Positions 12,801-21,101 of a DNA stretch of 64,000 bases are shown piece after piece. Every line of letters starts with the position of its first letter. Position 1 is the first letter of the stretch. The notes under the pieces are model-generated. The model worked only from the letters and a program-made list of their open reading frames with translations. It searched no databases and was not told the DNA's origin. The DNA is taken from positions 1 to 64,000 of the IMG/VR virus record IMGVR_UViG_3300034073_003741; one strand, written 5' to 3'. The DNA is from a virus. A program made the translations under genes and the position numbers.

Positions 12801-15800
12801 CGTAGAGCCGGAATTAATCGTTAGGCCATTTACTGTAATTGTAGAAAATGATTCCACATCAAGAAATCGCTGGGCAAAATATGAATATATAAAATCTAGT
12901 GATTCATGGGTTAAAATAGCAACACAAAAATTTAATACTCCGTTATATTGGGATTATATAGATTGGAAATCTGATAACTATAATCAATATATTGATTATG
13001 AATACACTATAAATGATGTATATGAACTTAGTAAATTACAAAATGTAAATGCAGGTGATTATATAAAAATTAATAATGGTGGAGATAATAGATTTATAAT
13101 TTTGGAAAAAACTAGCGTTGATGAAATTGGTAATTTTTCAAATGATTATAATTTAGTATATAGTCAGAATGGAACAATAAAAATAAAAGATGATGTTTGG
13201 GATTTTGAAAATAATAACTTGTCATTTGATACTAATTTATTTGATCAAACATTATATGATCAAACCCCAGACATTGAAACCGAGTATATATTAAAAGCTA
13301 TTAAAGATGATTTATTCATTAATGATTTAAAGATAAACTGGAATTTATTTTTCTTTAAAGCAATAAAATATGCATTATCTGAGCAAAAGTTTTTAGATTG
13401 GGTATTTAAAACTTCATTTATTAATGTAGTAAATAACGCTGGTAACTTAGATCAACGACCAACATATAAGTTGCAAAACTCTTCATATTATGAAGAATAT
13501 ATTAAAGAATCTAAGCCTTTCCATAGTGTAATACGTAATTTTACTGCAAAATTTGATTCACTTGATTTAAGTAATACTTATGTAACAGATTTTGATTTAC
13601 CTTCAAAATATAATGCATCTACAAATAAATTTGAGGCAATTACTCTTTCAGATGAATTAATAGATACTTATCCTTGGAAATCTTGGAAAGATAATTATAC
13701 ATATTTTGTTAATAATATAGTTATCGTAAATGCTGGATCAAATTATTTGTTTGCACCAGAAGTAACAATTGTACCTAATGAAGGCGATAGTGGTTCTGGA
13801 GCTACTGCTAAAGCATATATCAGTGATGGTAAAATATCATTTATTGAAGTAACAAATAGGGGGTCAGGATATACTAAACCGCCAAATATAATATTTTCTG
13901 GAGGTGGTACAACTGATAATTCTGCTGCTGCATATGCAGTCCTTAGAAATAATAAAGTTAGAACAAATAAAATAGGTATGAGATTTGATAGAATATCAAA
14001 AAATATTCCTGTTTTAAATAACAATATTACTGACAGATTTATATGTAATGGATTTAGAAAGCAGTTTACACTATCATGGTTATGTGATCCTAACGACTCA
14101 TCTTTTACTGTATCCTTAGATGGTAATATAGTATTACGATCTGAATATAGTTTGGTATTTGGTATAGATTCAGTAACATATAATTATAACAAAAAAGTTG
14201 CTAGGGTAGTATTTTTAAATAGAGTTCCTGAAAGTGGACAACTTCTTGTTGTTAATTATAAAAAATCATTGGATAATTTAAATGCAAATGAAAGAATTTA
14301 CACATTTTATACAGCAACTGAAAATACTAATATTGGTTTAGATTTACCGCAGTTAGTTGATGGAATAGAGTATAAAAATTTACAATTAAGTGGATTGGAT
14401 TTTAACTATTCTACTGTATGGGGATCTGATTATCAAACTTATGGAAACTCATGGTATGGAAATGATATAAATTCATATTATGTATATCAATTGACTCAAC
14501 CTGCTATTGCTGGTACTGATACTATTGTGGTGTCAACCACTACTGGTATAACAGTTGGTCAAGAACTTAATATAATTAGTTATGATCAAAGTTTATCAAC
14601 TTCTACTGTAATTTATGATCAATCTTTAATTAGTAGCGCATCTGTTTATGTATCAAATGTTAATAGTGTTAATAATACAATAAAAATTAGTTCAACAATA
14701 ACTCAAAATTTAAATCCTGTTACATATAATACATATGTTAATGGAACACAAACAACATTAACACGCATTGCACAAGTTGAATTTTGGTCTACAAATAATG
14801 ATTCTGAACCATTAGATACAATATACGAAAGTGGTTCTTGGACTAATGGTTTATTTATAAATGCATTAGGAATAAATCCAGAAGACGTTACTTTAGATGG
14901 TAGTGATTTTTATTCTAGTAATGTTATAAATTCAACTGAAGAATTTGTTCCAGGTTTAGTTGCGGATACAATTGCAATCAATGTATATACAAAAACATCA
15001 ATAAACCCACCATTAGTATTTACGGGTCATTTTAATGTAAGACCGGGCGTATTTTTTACATCACAAAAATTATCTATTGTTCCGCCTGCCGGAGAATATT
15101 TAACTGTTGTATTTAATGGTGTTATATTTAAATTTAACAGTTTTGTACGAGATTATGTTTCTGATTGGACAAGTACTGAAGAATTTACCATAAATTGGGA
15201 TACTAATGAATTGGTTATACCTGAACAATTTAGTTCTGGTATTTGTACTTATACTCTTTTGGGTATCGGTGGTGGTAGAGAAGATTTTGAGTCAGGAGTT
15301 TTAGATTTTGCTACTGCTACTGCTGAAAATACTACAACTATACAGGTGCAAAGTTTGGCTGGATATAATTCTGTCAATAGTGCATATGTTTCATTTAATG
15401 GTATTGCAATACCGGAAAAAGGAACTCCGGGTGCACAAAACTATTATGAAATAGTACCAGCATCGAATGATAATAGAAGAGCGGCAGTTAATATAACTTT
15501 TATAAATTCGCCATTCGCAAAAAACACAGCCAGCGCATGGTTCTTTTCTAATCCTTATAAGTATTTTAATGAAGTAAAAGAACAAGAATTTGTTATAACA
15601 ACTCTAGTAAATATAGTTACATTACTATATCCTCCTGGGAAATCAGAACCACATGTTGCTAACATTATAGTTGAAATCGCTGATTCAAATGGAAGAAGAA
15701 GATTAAATCCTCCTAACATTGAATATTACCAAGTTAATAGTTCATTATCTTATGTTTACGCCATAGATAATAAAACTACAAGAGCACCTGGTACATTTAG

Positions 15801-17529
15801 TATATCAAATACTAGAGTATATATTAATGGTAAAACTTTAAGACCAGGATTTGATTTTACAGTAAATTCTGTTGATAGTACAGTTAGTATAGTACCAACA
15901 TTAATATCAATTAGAGATACTGTTGCTGTTGTTGGGTTTGTAACAGGTGAATATGATTATAATGTAATTGGTGATAAATTAGTATTATCAACATCTTATG
16001 AAAACGTTGTAATTAAAGCTATAACATTTAATGACCATGATAATATGTTGGTTCAAACTGAAAAATTTGTTGGTAATCCAAATCGTAGATATAAAATTTC
16101 TAGACCTGTTTTAAACGATAATTATGTATGGGTTCAAGTAAATGGAATACCATTATCAAGTGGATTAGATTATGAAATTTTAGATGATCAAGTTACAATA
16201 CAAATTAGTGATCTACATAATCACACTACTAGTGACACAATTGTTATAATGAGTTTAACAAGTGTAAACGCTAATTCTGCTGTTTTAGGATATAGAATAC
16301 ACAATGATATATTCAATAGAACACATTTCAAGAGATTGAGTAAAAGTGGAACAACTTATTTGACTAGAGAACTTAAGTTTACTGATACTGAAATACATGT
16401 AGCAGATTCTGAAGCATTAATGACTCCAAATAAAAGAAAGAAAATACCTGGTGTAGTTATTATTGACGGAGAACGAATTGAATATTTTAAAGTACAAAAT
16501 AATGTATTAAAACAATTAAGACGTAGTACTTTAGGAACAGCGCCAAGTGAATACTGTGAAATTGGAACTAAAGTTATTGATCAAAGTATAAATCAAACAA
16601 TTCCATATAGTGAAAGAATTTTAAGACAAAAACACAAAACTATACAAAATGTTAATACATATTCGATATTGACTACTTCTACCCAATTAAATGGTGATGG
16701 TATAGTGCTATCTACTGGAACATTCTATGCGGAATTGGTAACAAGTAATTTTAATAAAACTTTAGCAAAAACTTATGGTGATTTAACTTTGAATATGGCA
16801 CAAGGTGTAATACCAAAAGATAATTCTTATGATATTGATGGTGATGGTGATGTAACATTGGTTGACGCTATTAAATATCTTGAAATAAGTAGCGGTAGTC
16901 AGTTAGATGTAATACCACCTATTGGATCTAAATTTTATGATATAGTTAAAAAAGATTATGAATTTAATTCAATAGATCAAGTGGAGATATTTTATGGTGG
17001 TAGAAAATTAAATAAACATGGGTATTATAATCAAGATATTTCATTATCGTATGATACTCCTAACTTTAATTTAATAGGAACTGTACCAACAGTAAACGAT
17101 TTACCAACAACAGCAACATTTTATGATGCATATTTGGTTACATCTACCAATCAATTATGGATGTATGAGAATTTATTAAATGAAGATTCATTTAAAGGAT
17201 TCAAATATAGAGGTGTAAATTACATAGAGCCTGAATATACTATTAATACTTCAACACAACAAATACATCTAAATATTAAGTCTGGCATACAGAATAATAT
17301 AAATTTGGTTATACTTAAAAAGGAAATAGATAAATCTAGTTTGTGGAATATAGATGAAAATAATACAACAACCGTATCAATTTTAGAATCTGTTTCTAAA
17401 CAGGCTAAGTTTCTACAAAGAGAGCCATCTGAGTTACCAAATGATTATTATTATGGTGGATCTAAATTTTTAATGGATGGTAATGGATTTATTCTAACAG
17501 ATGATGATGGAAATTCATTGGAGCAATAA
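3817..17529 (+). CDS. Giant virion protein in the gp7 (baseplate wedge) position
   Basis: A 4570-residue protein, about four times T4 gp7 (1032), directly overlapping gp6. By position it is probably the gp7-like wedge or peripheral baseplate protein; this is inferred from order, not from a clear gp7 motif. Visible parts: a conserved-looking aromatic block near residues 1090-1230 (PHTHPWEMLGFSIKPSWW, then VWRKSSSWPFAVQKLL); an FG-GAP/integrin-like propeller at about 2080-2530 with repeats such as LLIVGAPSS, VVAIAAPGKN, IVVSAPYT and IYIGAPSI; glycine-rich 'GxGYxxPPxV' repeats near 2930-3000 and 3300-3380; a dockerin/EF-hand-like loop DIDGDGDVTLVDAIKYLEI near 4340. The carbohydrate- and protein-binding character of these modules suggests host or environmental adhesion. 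A tape measure role is unlikely: there are no long helices or coiled coils. Confidence 0.7.
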   Translation: MSNKKIKSVNLLPEFLRTDKNSKFLSGTIDQLIQKPEIERLDGFIGSKLTPNFNSNQDFYINEKDVLKSNYQFEPALILKDNLNNVLDTVSYDDLINEIKFNNGDIKNLNSLFNTDHYSFNPFIDFDKFVNYQDYYWLPTGPQPIKIVGLIADTTSTYTVVDNEALTSFVFTPTGLEEDPIITLYRGNTYNFDINSQYQFYLKTQPTISGSSNLYNEGVTNNGTSTGILSIIIDDNTPDLLYYVGKDSPSTVGKIIVKSFDENSFLDVEKEIVGKKYYKSGNNIELSNGMKVRFGGRVYPEKYRNKDFFVEGVGNEIALVDYEKLISGDFIADIYNDNFDSTPFDTYPFDSFKNLPLDPEYITINRSSRDLNQWSRYNRWFHKDIIEQSAFYNRQLPVFPIDKRAVRPIIEFKPNIKLFNFGINGIDNVDYIDVTTTDVFSNVEGSAGYYVDQELLQEGNTVIFNEDADPLVQGKIFEIHYDFVDNKKVLNLILKDDLSDKISPTVCINSGAEYTGSSWWFNGTKWIYGQQHTQLNQAPLFDVFDNNGESYVRDDSDFKGTKLFGYSEGNIFDKILGLNIKLENSVGIGSYVFKSYLMTDTFNIFYNNEVVRQLSTENGYLKVTNTNNTEFKNSWDSAYEYKSPIIQNTGVASSTSSVLIDSVNFISNETILVNAYLNNKKVDKTEYEIVNVNKSKYINFTNTVSTNTSLLLKIFTSDTPKNNGYYETPLSLSNNPNNTAINELTLSEISDHLKSAIENVNNNSTYKLRDISDINLYANRIIASKNPIVFSEFFIGKKENSILDAIDFCDLQYSQFKMALLKSISEISDETTPSKILDKALKNINQNKDLKSPFYYSDMLGYGSDVVSKKYRVVDTINNVFPIPINFNLDNLSLQSILIYKNGTQLINETEYKFINDESIEVLVDLVSGDEIEIVFYSNTEGCYIPPTPTKLGLYPNFEPKFLYDSTYIDGETKVIQGHDGSITIAFNDYRDDVLIEYERRVFNNIKSTYKNEFLDYNSIIPSAFRKTDYNTLEINQVLQKNFFKWVGLYGVDHTKNSIFDITNSFTWNYKDAYIQSIQIPTSGYWRNIYKFLYDTDRPHTHPWEMLGFSIKPSWWDEEYGPAPYTSNNEILWNDIENGIIKQGDRQGIDKLYIRKNLSLVLPVDEGGNLKTPVEIGIINVNPSKQKLNWVFGDFAPPENVWRKSSSWPFAVQKLLALTKPATYCSLMYDVSRLSKNIANQVTYGDLNKFLSLKNVEVPNNTSVLTSGFSVYIAEYGKYLNVNYISEIISNLNNYDINLYYKIGGFTSKNKIQILMDAYDPVSNNPGSILPNEDYRIVLNESNPTKSFRISGIIIQKLNGKFIVKGYDQTSPYFTIFAPQRNVTTQSITVGGISESYINWSDDNSSASINLSNAETTTAATATYGKFYQQGQIVFYKNNFYRVRVNHRSDGQFNTSYFQVLPSLPIIGGATVQLAKNFDNKETIIQYGTELQTIQEVYDLIVGYGAWLEHNGFVFDDYNKNINEILDWNFSAKEFLYWTTQNWADNSLISISPFSNQVKFKITDSVIDDIFNKFYDYGLLQVNGLPYPKNFITVNRDDEYCVIKTTNDLSGIYFARLNAVQKEHAIVFNNKTIFNDTILDLETGYRQQRVKVTGFKTSNWNGDFNSPGFVYDSAKILEWTEYRDYKYADTVSYANKFYSAKRNIAGTNTFDFNDWVLLSSKPDDDLLPNFDYKINQIEDFYSLDIDNFDQAQNDMAQHLTGYTPRVFLNNIFSDKIAQYKFYQGFIKEKGTKNSLTKLAKATLKNLQGEIDFKEEWAFRVGSFGSYETFKEIEFPLVEGTFYENPQIIKFVDQFVSVPNDLISYQTPSQIVLKPDDYVSSTTFITLNSTFDDNNFKLKSAGYVRLDDIDATALNEDSLIDIANNSLIQENTVIWIGYKNFREWDVLRYENTGVRIVSANSNFDNTEITFKTDKFHNLKSGDIISIVQFDSASNGVYKVARIASLSDFVITKTINDYEILESSLDSPGLLFKFASLRFDNYNNIIPDYKLLSSPYGTNYWIDKNINGKWEVYKKTKNYNPSFNKVKVGANTDQFGKKIFKQKNSNVLLVSAPQEIRNSKYGSVYFYEVINDNIVLKLKYTLNESISYNDNSVNYFGDTLYYDDLNFNNTDYGLLFVGAPYASRMKNAGSIGGVRYSTGTETASVLNEEGVLKISSINPLLFKEKTEFILLSPTPSNYQRFGASVYVQSDTSTKLLIVGAPSSVSTGTGNVYAYSLNAESDQVTITTSTYDLELLPPVALSTGDQWGYSISGNRSGSVVAIAAPGKNQDTGAVYIFNKDTYIQTLTVPSVISTNSRFGEQLLVSEDGNKIVVSAPYTSNSNLSKGTVVIYDRINSSNTFTITQIISNPVEYSEMNFGMSIDINEDKNLLAISALGKNNFVKTTFDNYSGSTNVQYINDNNSVLNQTFTTFDSASTEFFDQVDDTGTVYLYDNKNTRYALCDEVRPTSPIGQDSYGFSVKIDNNKIYIGAPSINTNLNISGFYNFDRINKNISGYEIYRSQDNLIDVDLIRKNSIIDISKEQVIDYLDVFDPLKGKITGVADQELRYKSFTDPAIYTIGSSDVIVDPNRNWLDDQVGNLWWDLSTVKYFWYEQGELSYRKNAWGKIFPGCTIDVYEWVRSEYLPSEWSSLADTPTGLTKAISGQPKYIDNTVVSVKQIVNPLSGSYSNVYYYWVKNKVTIPDVTNRRISSFQVASLIADPVANGVRLIEILSKDAVALANVGTILKDDKIHLNVTYDSIDNRIPKHTEWLLLEENSDKSFPNTLLTKKLFDSLLGHDNIGNLVPDPNVSFRNRYGISIRPRQSLFKDRFAALRNLIEFANSIFVKHPITDKSSFVNLNRKEEIPNFLLNQYDLLVSDNEFLTSGQIETKKLETAVLKANINNGRIVSVTVLSSGFGYIAPPSVKILSDVANNAEIKTNIDNLGRVVSVTIVNAGNNFSVEPELIVRPFTVIVENDSTSRNRWAKYEYIKSSDSWVKIATQKFNTPLYWDYIDWKSDNYNQYIDYEYTINDVYELSKLQNVNAGDYIKINNGGDNRFIILEKTSVDEIGNFSNDYNLVYSQNGTIKIKDDVWDFENNNLSFDTNLFDQTLYDQTPDIETEYILKAIKDDLFINDLKINWNLFFFKAIKYALSEQKFLDWVFKTSFINVVNNAGNLDQRPTYKLQNSSYYEEYIKESKPFHSVIRNFTAKFDSLDLSNTYVTDFDLPSKYNASTNKFEAITLSDELIDTYPWKSWKDNYTYFVNNIVIVNAGSNYLFAPEVTIVPNEGDSGSGATAKAYISDGKISFIEVTNRGSGYTKPPNIIFSGGGTTDNSAAAYAVLRNNKVRTNKIGMRFDRISKNIPVLNNNITDRFICNGFRKQFTLSWLCDPNDSSFTVSLDGNIVLRSEYSLVFGIDSVTYNYNKKVARVVFLNRVPESGQLLVVNYKKSLDNLNANERIYTFYTATENTNIGLDLPQLVDGIEYKNLQLSGLDFNYSTVWGSDYQTYGNSWYGNDINSYYVYQLTQPAIAGTDTIVVSTTTGITVGQELNIISYDQSLSTSTVIYDQSLISSASVYVSNVNSVNNTIKISSTITQNLNPVTYNTYVNGTQTTLTRIAQVEFWSTNNDSEPLDTIYESGSWTNGLFINALGINPEDVTLDGSDFYSSNVINSTEEFVPGLVADTIAINVYTKTSINPPLVFTGHFNVRPGVFFTSQKLSIVPPAGEYLTVVFNGVIFKFNSFVRDYVSDWTSTEEFTINWDTNELVIPEQFSSGICTYTLLGIGGGREDFESGVLDFATATAENTTTIQVQSLAGYNSVNSAYVSFNGIAIPEKGTPGAQNYYEIVPASNDNRRAAVNITFINSPFAKNTASAWFFSNPYKYFNEVKEQEFVITTLVNIVTLLYPPGKSEPHVANIIVEIADSNGRRRLNPPNIEYYQVNSSLSYVYAIDNKTTRAPGTFSISNTRVYINGKTLRPGFDFTVNSVDSTVSIVPTLISIRDTVAVVGFVTGEYDYNVIGDKLVLSTSYENVVIKAITFNDHDNMLVQTEKFVGNPNRRYKISRPVLNDNYVWVQVNGIPLSSGLDYEILDDQVTIQISDLHNHTTSDTIVIMSLTSVNANSAVLGYRIHNDIFNRTHFKRLSKSGTTYLTRELKFTDTEIHVADSEALMTPNKRKKIPGVVIIDGERIEYFKVQNNVLKQLRRSTLGTAPSEYCEIGTKVIDQSINQTIPYSERILRQKHKTIQNVNTYSILTTSTQLNGDGIVLSTGTFYAELVTSNFNKTLAKTYGDLTLNMAQGVIPKDNSYDIDGDGDVTLVDAIKYLEISSGSQLDVIPPIGSKFYDIVKKDYEFNSIDQVEIFYGGRKLNKHGYYNQDISLSYDTPNFNLIGTVPTVNDLPTTATFYDAYLVTSTNQLWMYENLLNEDSFKGFKYRGVNYIEPEYTINTSTQQIHLNIKSGIQNNINLVILKKEIDKSSLWNIDENNTTTVSILESVSKQAKFLQREPSELPNDYYYGGSKFLMDGNGFILTDDDGNSLEQ

Positions 17530-17532
17530 CAT

Positions 17533-17766
17533 ATGACAAGAGTTACACAAACACCGGTAATAACACCCACTGAAGATACGTATTTCGTCGTAACAGACAA
17601 CAAATTAGTACGAAGGGTCAATTCAGCTGATGTTATTATAAAAACAACTGCGCCTTTAACTAGTTCAAGTACTGGTCTAACAAATAATATATCGTTTGAT
17701 TCAAATTATTTGTATATATGTATTGCGGAAAATACGTGGAAAAGAATAGCTTTAACTTCGTTTTAA
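17533..17766 (+). CDS. Small virion-associated protein (unknown)
   Basis: A 77-residue protein 3 bp downstream of the giant baseplate gene and co-oriented with the fibre genes. Its N-terminal half (PTEDTYFVVTDNKLVRRVNSADV) resembles the first 45 residues of the collagen-like fibre encoded at 53451-56987 (PTEGETLFIVADSGVEQKLTVSRA), so it may be a free-standing copy of a fibre attachment domain. The C-terminus (YLYICIAENTWKRIALTSF) reads like a single beta-hairpin domain. Function is not known; the structural role is inferred from context. Confidence 0.6.
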   Translation: MTRVTQTPVITPTEDTYFVVTDNKLVRRVNSADVIIKTTAPLTSSSTGLTNNISFDSNYLYICIAENTWKRIALTSF

Positions 17767-17772
17767 TAAATC

Positions 17773-17780
17773 AATAAATA
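17773..17780 (+). promoter_or_regulatory. Late-promoter-like octamer AATAAATA
   Basis: Ends 5 bp before the ATG at 17786, which lacks a Shine-Dalgarno sequence. At T4 late-promoter spacing the start site would fall on the ATG itself. Confidence 0.4.
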
Positions 17781-17785
17781 TTATT

Positions 17786-18424
17786 ATGAAAACACAAAAT
17801 ATAAAAAATAATGGATGTATACCAAATGAGAAGTTTGGTGTAAGTGTTCAGGGATATATAAAAATTTATGATCCAATTTCTAAAGAAATTTTCGTTGACA
17901 AAAAAAATGCAATACACTATGAAAATTTTAGTATAGCCCTAGCTAGAGGAATTAGTAATCAAGGCTTTGGTACTATTGCGGAAATGGCGTTTGGTAATGG
18001 TGGTACTAGAGTAGACCAAACTGGTATTATAACATATTTAACTCCTAATTCTATAGGCTTAAATGCAAGTTTATACAATCAAACATATTCAAAAGTAATA
18101 GATCCTAGATTGTCCTCTCAAATAGATATCTCAAGAAACTTTATGGAAGTTAGACATGTTGCGGGTGCTGTATATTCTGATATATTAGTAAGCTGTTTGC
18201 TTGATTTTGGTGAACCTTCTGGTCAAGATGCTTTTGATAATGCAACATTAATTGAAGGAGATTTTGTATTTGATGAAATTGGTTTAAAGGGTTATAACCC
18301 TGATGGGCAAGGAAGTGGTGATTTATTAACACATGTTATCTTTCATCCAGTTCAGAAGTCATTAAATAGAATGATACAAATTGATTATACTGTTAGAGTT
18401 CAATCATTGACTGTCGGGATATAA
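17786..18424 (+). CDS. Putative virion structural protein
   Basis: A 212-residue protein between the giant baseplate gene and the fibre genes. It has an N-terminal segment (KFGVSVQGYIKIYDPISKE) that sets up a beta-rich domain, a Gly-rich FGNGGTRVDQTGIITYL stretch, and no membrane segment or enzymatic motif. Position and composition suggest a baseplate or fibre-connector protein; the family is not recognised with certainty. The next gene follows after 20 bp, and the last codons contain a late-type promoter octamer. Confidence 0.6.
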   Translation: MKTQNIKNNGCIPNEKFGVSVQGYIKIYDPISKEIFVDKKNAIHYENFSIALARGISNQGFGTIAEMAFGNGGTRVDQTGIITYLTPNSIGLNASLYNQTYSKVIDPRLSSQIDISRNFMEVRHVAGAVYSDILVSCLLDFGEPSGQDAFDNATLIEGDFVFDEIGLKGYNPDGQGSGDLLTHVIFHPVQKSLNRMIQIDYTVRVQSLTVGI

Positions 18425-18427
18425 ATA
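18420..18427 (+). promoter_or_regulatory. Late promoter, exact TATAAATA
   Basis: Perfect match to the T4 late promoter octamer. It overlaps the stop codon of the preceding gene and lies 17 bp before the ATG at 18445, giving a leader of about 11 nt that would include the weak GGGAA ribosome-binding site. Likely drives the fibre genes. Confidence 0.6.
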
Positions 18428-18444
18428 TTTAACTGGGAAAAAGT

Positions 18445-20097
18445 ATGCCATATAATTTAAGATTTTCTGACCAATCAAAAATTGAAACAGTTTATGTTCC
18501 AGATATGCCACCTGGAGTCAACACGCTTGATACTAGTTTAACTTTTATTGGAAAAAACTATCCAAATTATGTTGAAAAAATAGCTCAAAATTTCTTAAAT
18601 TTATTAGAAAATTTTGCAAGTCCAATACCGCCAATTAATCCAATCGAAGGTCAATTATGGTATGACACTAGTGATCCCTTCAGTAAGGTACTGCGTATCA
18701 TGGATGGTACCGCAGATAACGCTAGATGGCCTCTAGCAAGCGGTATATACCAGCAAGGTAGCGATCCTAGAAGTTCCCCGTCTGCTGCCTTAAAGGTCGG
18801 TGATATTTGGGTTGATACTTCAAATAATCAATTAAAAATTTATAATAGTAACGATTGGACAGTTATAGGACCATTAGTAAGTTCAGGAACTTCAAAAACT
18901 GGAATTGAACCGGATGAAATTTTAGATACACAAAATAATTCTAGATTTGTTATTAAAAATTTTATTAATGGTGAAGTTGTATCTATAATTGCTAATGCAA
19001 CTTTTACCCCCAAAGTAGTAATAAGTGGTTTTAGTATATTAAGACCAGGAATAAATTTAAGTTCTAATAATTCAATATTACTTAATGGAATAGCATCAAC
19101 ATCATTAGCATTAGATGTATCAGGAAGAAGATTTACTGCAGATAAATTTTTAAGAAAGGATGATACATCTGGGCAAATTATTACTGGAAGAATTTGGTTT
19201 CAAACACCTGTTAATCAGACTAACTATTTGGCTAGAGATGGTATTGTAATTAATACTACATTAAATTCAGATTTTATTCAGCTACTCAAGTTGTCATCTG
19301 ATGCAGTTTTATTAAACAATACCGTTGGTGGAAAAATTGTATTTAAAACTAGGTCATCTCAAAGTGCTGGATTGACCAACACATTGATTTTAGATAATAA
19401 ATCAGTAGCAATTAATACTGTAACAGATACAAATTATGCTCTATCAATAAATGGAAATTTAAAAGTATCAGGAAATCTAGATTTAATATCTACGGCATCA
19501 TTTACAAATGTTGAAGTAGATAATACTTTTAAAGTTAGTGATGTATTAAATGTATCACAAGATTATACTACTATAACAAATTTAGTTACATTAGGTACAA
19601 CAAGTAGTTCTGGATTAATTTTATTGCCCGGTAATCATAATTCGTATGATATAGGCACACCTTCAGTATATTTTAGAAATTTATATGTTAGTTATATAGG
19701 AGCAGTTGGTACAGGAACGGTTATTCATGGAAATATAACTGGATCATCTAATGGATTATTAAAAAGTACCCAATTTAAGCTAACTGGTGATATAGAATCA
19801 AATACAATTAACTTTAATGGAACTGGAACCTCCGCAACTTTTGTAACTAATATAACTTCGGCTGGAATAAAATCTATAACTCCCGTAGGATCCATTATTG
19901 CGTTTTCTACTTCAACAAGTCCTTCTGGATGGTTATTATGTGATGGTTCAGCTATTTCAACTAGTACATATGATGAATTATTTGAAGTTATTGGATATAG
20001 TTATGGATCTTCGGGTGAGGATTTTAAGATACCTGATATGGTTTCAATAACTACAGCAACGGGTGGATTTCCTATACATTATATTATAAAGTATTAA
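18445..20097 (+). CDS. Tail fibre protein with C-terminal tail-collar domain
   Basis: A 550-residue fibre. The N-terminal module (about 20-75: TSLTFIGKNYPNYVEKIAQN, then NPIEGQLWYDTS) recurs in the next two genes and probably anchors the fibre to the baseplate. The middle is low-complexity beta-structure. The C-terminal 60 residues are a phage tail-collar domain (PVGSIIAFSTSTSPSGWLLC, DGSAISTSTYDELF, FKIPDM), the fold found in T4 gp12 and many receptor-contacting tips. First of three tandem paralogues, 5 bp before the second. A late-type promoter precedes it. Confidence 0.85.
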   Translation: MPYNLRFSDQSKIETVYVPDMPPGVNTLDTSLTFIGKNYPNYVEKIAQNFLNLLENFASPIPPINPIEGQLWYDTSDPFSKVLRIMDGTADNARWPLASGIYQQGSDPRSSPSAALKVGDIWVDTSNNQLKIYNSNDWTVIGPLVSSGTSKTGIEPDEILDTQNNSRFVIKNFINGEVVSIIANATFTPKVVISGFSILRPGINLSSNNSILLNGIASTSLALDVSGRRFTADKFLRKDDTSGQIITGRIWFQTPVNQTNYLARDGIVINTTLNSDFIQLLKLSSDAVLLNNTVGGKIVFKTRSSQSAGLTNTLILDNKSVAINTVTDTNYALSINGNLKVSGNLDLISTASFTNVEVDNTFKVSDVLNVSQDYTTITNLVTLGTTSSSGLILLPGNHNSYDIGTPSVYFRNLYVSYIGAVGTGTVIHGNITGSSNGLLKSTQFKLTGDIESNTINFNGTGTSATFVTNITSAGIKSITPVGSIIAFSTSTSPSGWLLCDGSAISTSTYDELFEVIGYSYGSSGEDFKIPDMVSITTATGGFPIHYIIKY

Positions 20098-20101
20098 TAC
20101 T

Positions 20102-21100
20102 ATGGCATATACAATATTAAGAGCAGATGGTTCGATTTTGTTAGAGTTAGCAGATGGTAGAGTAGATGATACTACTACTAGCTTGACACTTATTGGAAAA
20201 AACAGGGATGGGTATGGCGAACAATTAAATAATAATTTAATAAAATTGTTATCAAATTTCGCTAATACTTCTATTAATCCACCACGAAATCCAATAACTG
20301 GACAAATATGGTATGATAGAACTGCAAAAAGATTAAAAGTATATGATGGTGAATTTAGAATTTTAAGTGGCGCAATTCTATCTGGTACAAGACCAACTAA
20401 TGCTAACATTGGTGATTTATGGTTTGATACTATTAATAATCAATTAAAAATATTGAATCAAGATTCTGAGTTATTAGTGGGACCATCTTTTTCATCTTTG
20501 GTTGGAGAAAACGGGTGGTCTTTACCCGCAACATTAATAAAAGATGACAATGCAACAAGTAGAAATTTAACTTTATTAAAAAATTATGGGAAAACTATTG
20601 GAGTAATTTCTTCAGAACCTTTTGAAGTGTTTAACGTTGATTCTGCTACATATTTTGGTACATCAACATTTTCAATGGTTTCTGGCTTAAACATTTTAGG
20701 TGATATATCATATACAGGAAAAATTGAGCAAAAATATATAACAGTATCATTACCTAATAGTTCAGTTGCGGCAGGCAGTCCAGCGATTGATAATACTGAT
20801 GAATTTTTGACTCAAACCAACAATATTATAACTATACTAAATGCAACATATCCGATTAATACTACTACCAATTTATTAATATCTAACACTGTGAATAGTT
20901 CTTCTATAGAAAGAGGAGTCCCTGTTAATAGTGAGGCGAGAGTAATATTAACTGGTGGCTTTATATTAGCTGGATCTCCATTTAATGGTCTTCAAATTAG
21001 AAGATTTATAGCAAGAACGAATACTTGGGATTATTATGATATTACTGGCGGTGTATTTAATACTTTAACTAACGTTATAGCTACATTCGAAGGAACATAA
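20102..21100 (+). CDS. Tail fibre paralogue
   Basis: A 332-residue fibre-family protein. Residues 1-115 repeat the anchoring module of its neighbours (TSLTLIGKNRDGYGEQLNNN, NPITGQIWYDRTAKRLKVYDG, GDLWFDTINNQLKI). The distal part is unique and beta-rich, with no collar or peptidase motif, so this copy carries a different tip. It lies 4 bp after the 550-residue fibre and 1 bp before the next one. A short accessory fibre or an adaptor between the other two is possible. Confidence 0.75.
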   Translation: MAYTILRADGSILLELADGRVDDTTTSLTLIGKNRDGYGEQLNNNLIKLLSNFANTSINPPRNPITGQIWYDRTAKRLKVYDGEFRILSGAILSGTRPTNANIGDLWFDTINNQLKILNQDSELLVGPSFSSLVGENGWSLPATLIKDDNATSRNLTLLKNYGKTIGVISSEPFEVFNVDSATYFGTSTFSMVSGLNILGDISYTGKIEQKYITVSLPNSSVAAGSPAIDNTDEFLTQTNNIITILNATYPINTTTNLLISNTVNSSSIERGVPVNSEARVILTGGFILAGSPFNGLQIRRFIARTNTWDYYDITGGVFNTLTNVIATFEGT

Positions 21101-21101
21101 C

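Noticed and set aside
3817-17529. Tape measure protein
   Set aside because: It directly overlaps gp6, is beta-rich with adhesion-type repeats, and lacks the long helices of tape measures.
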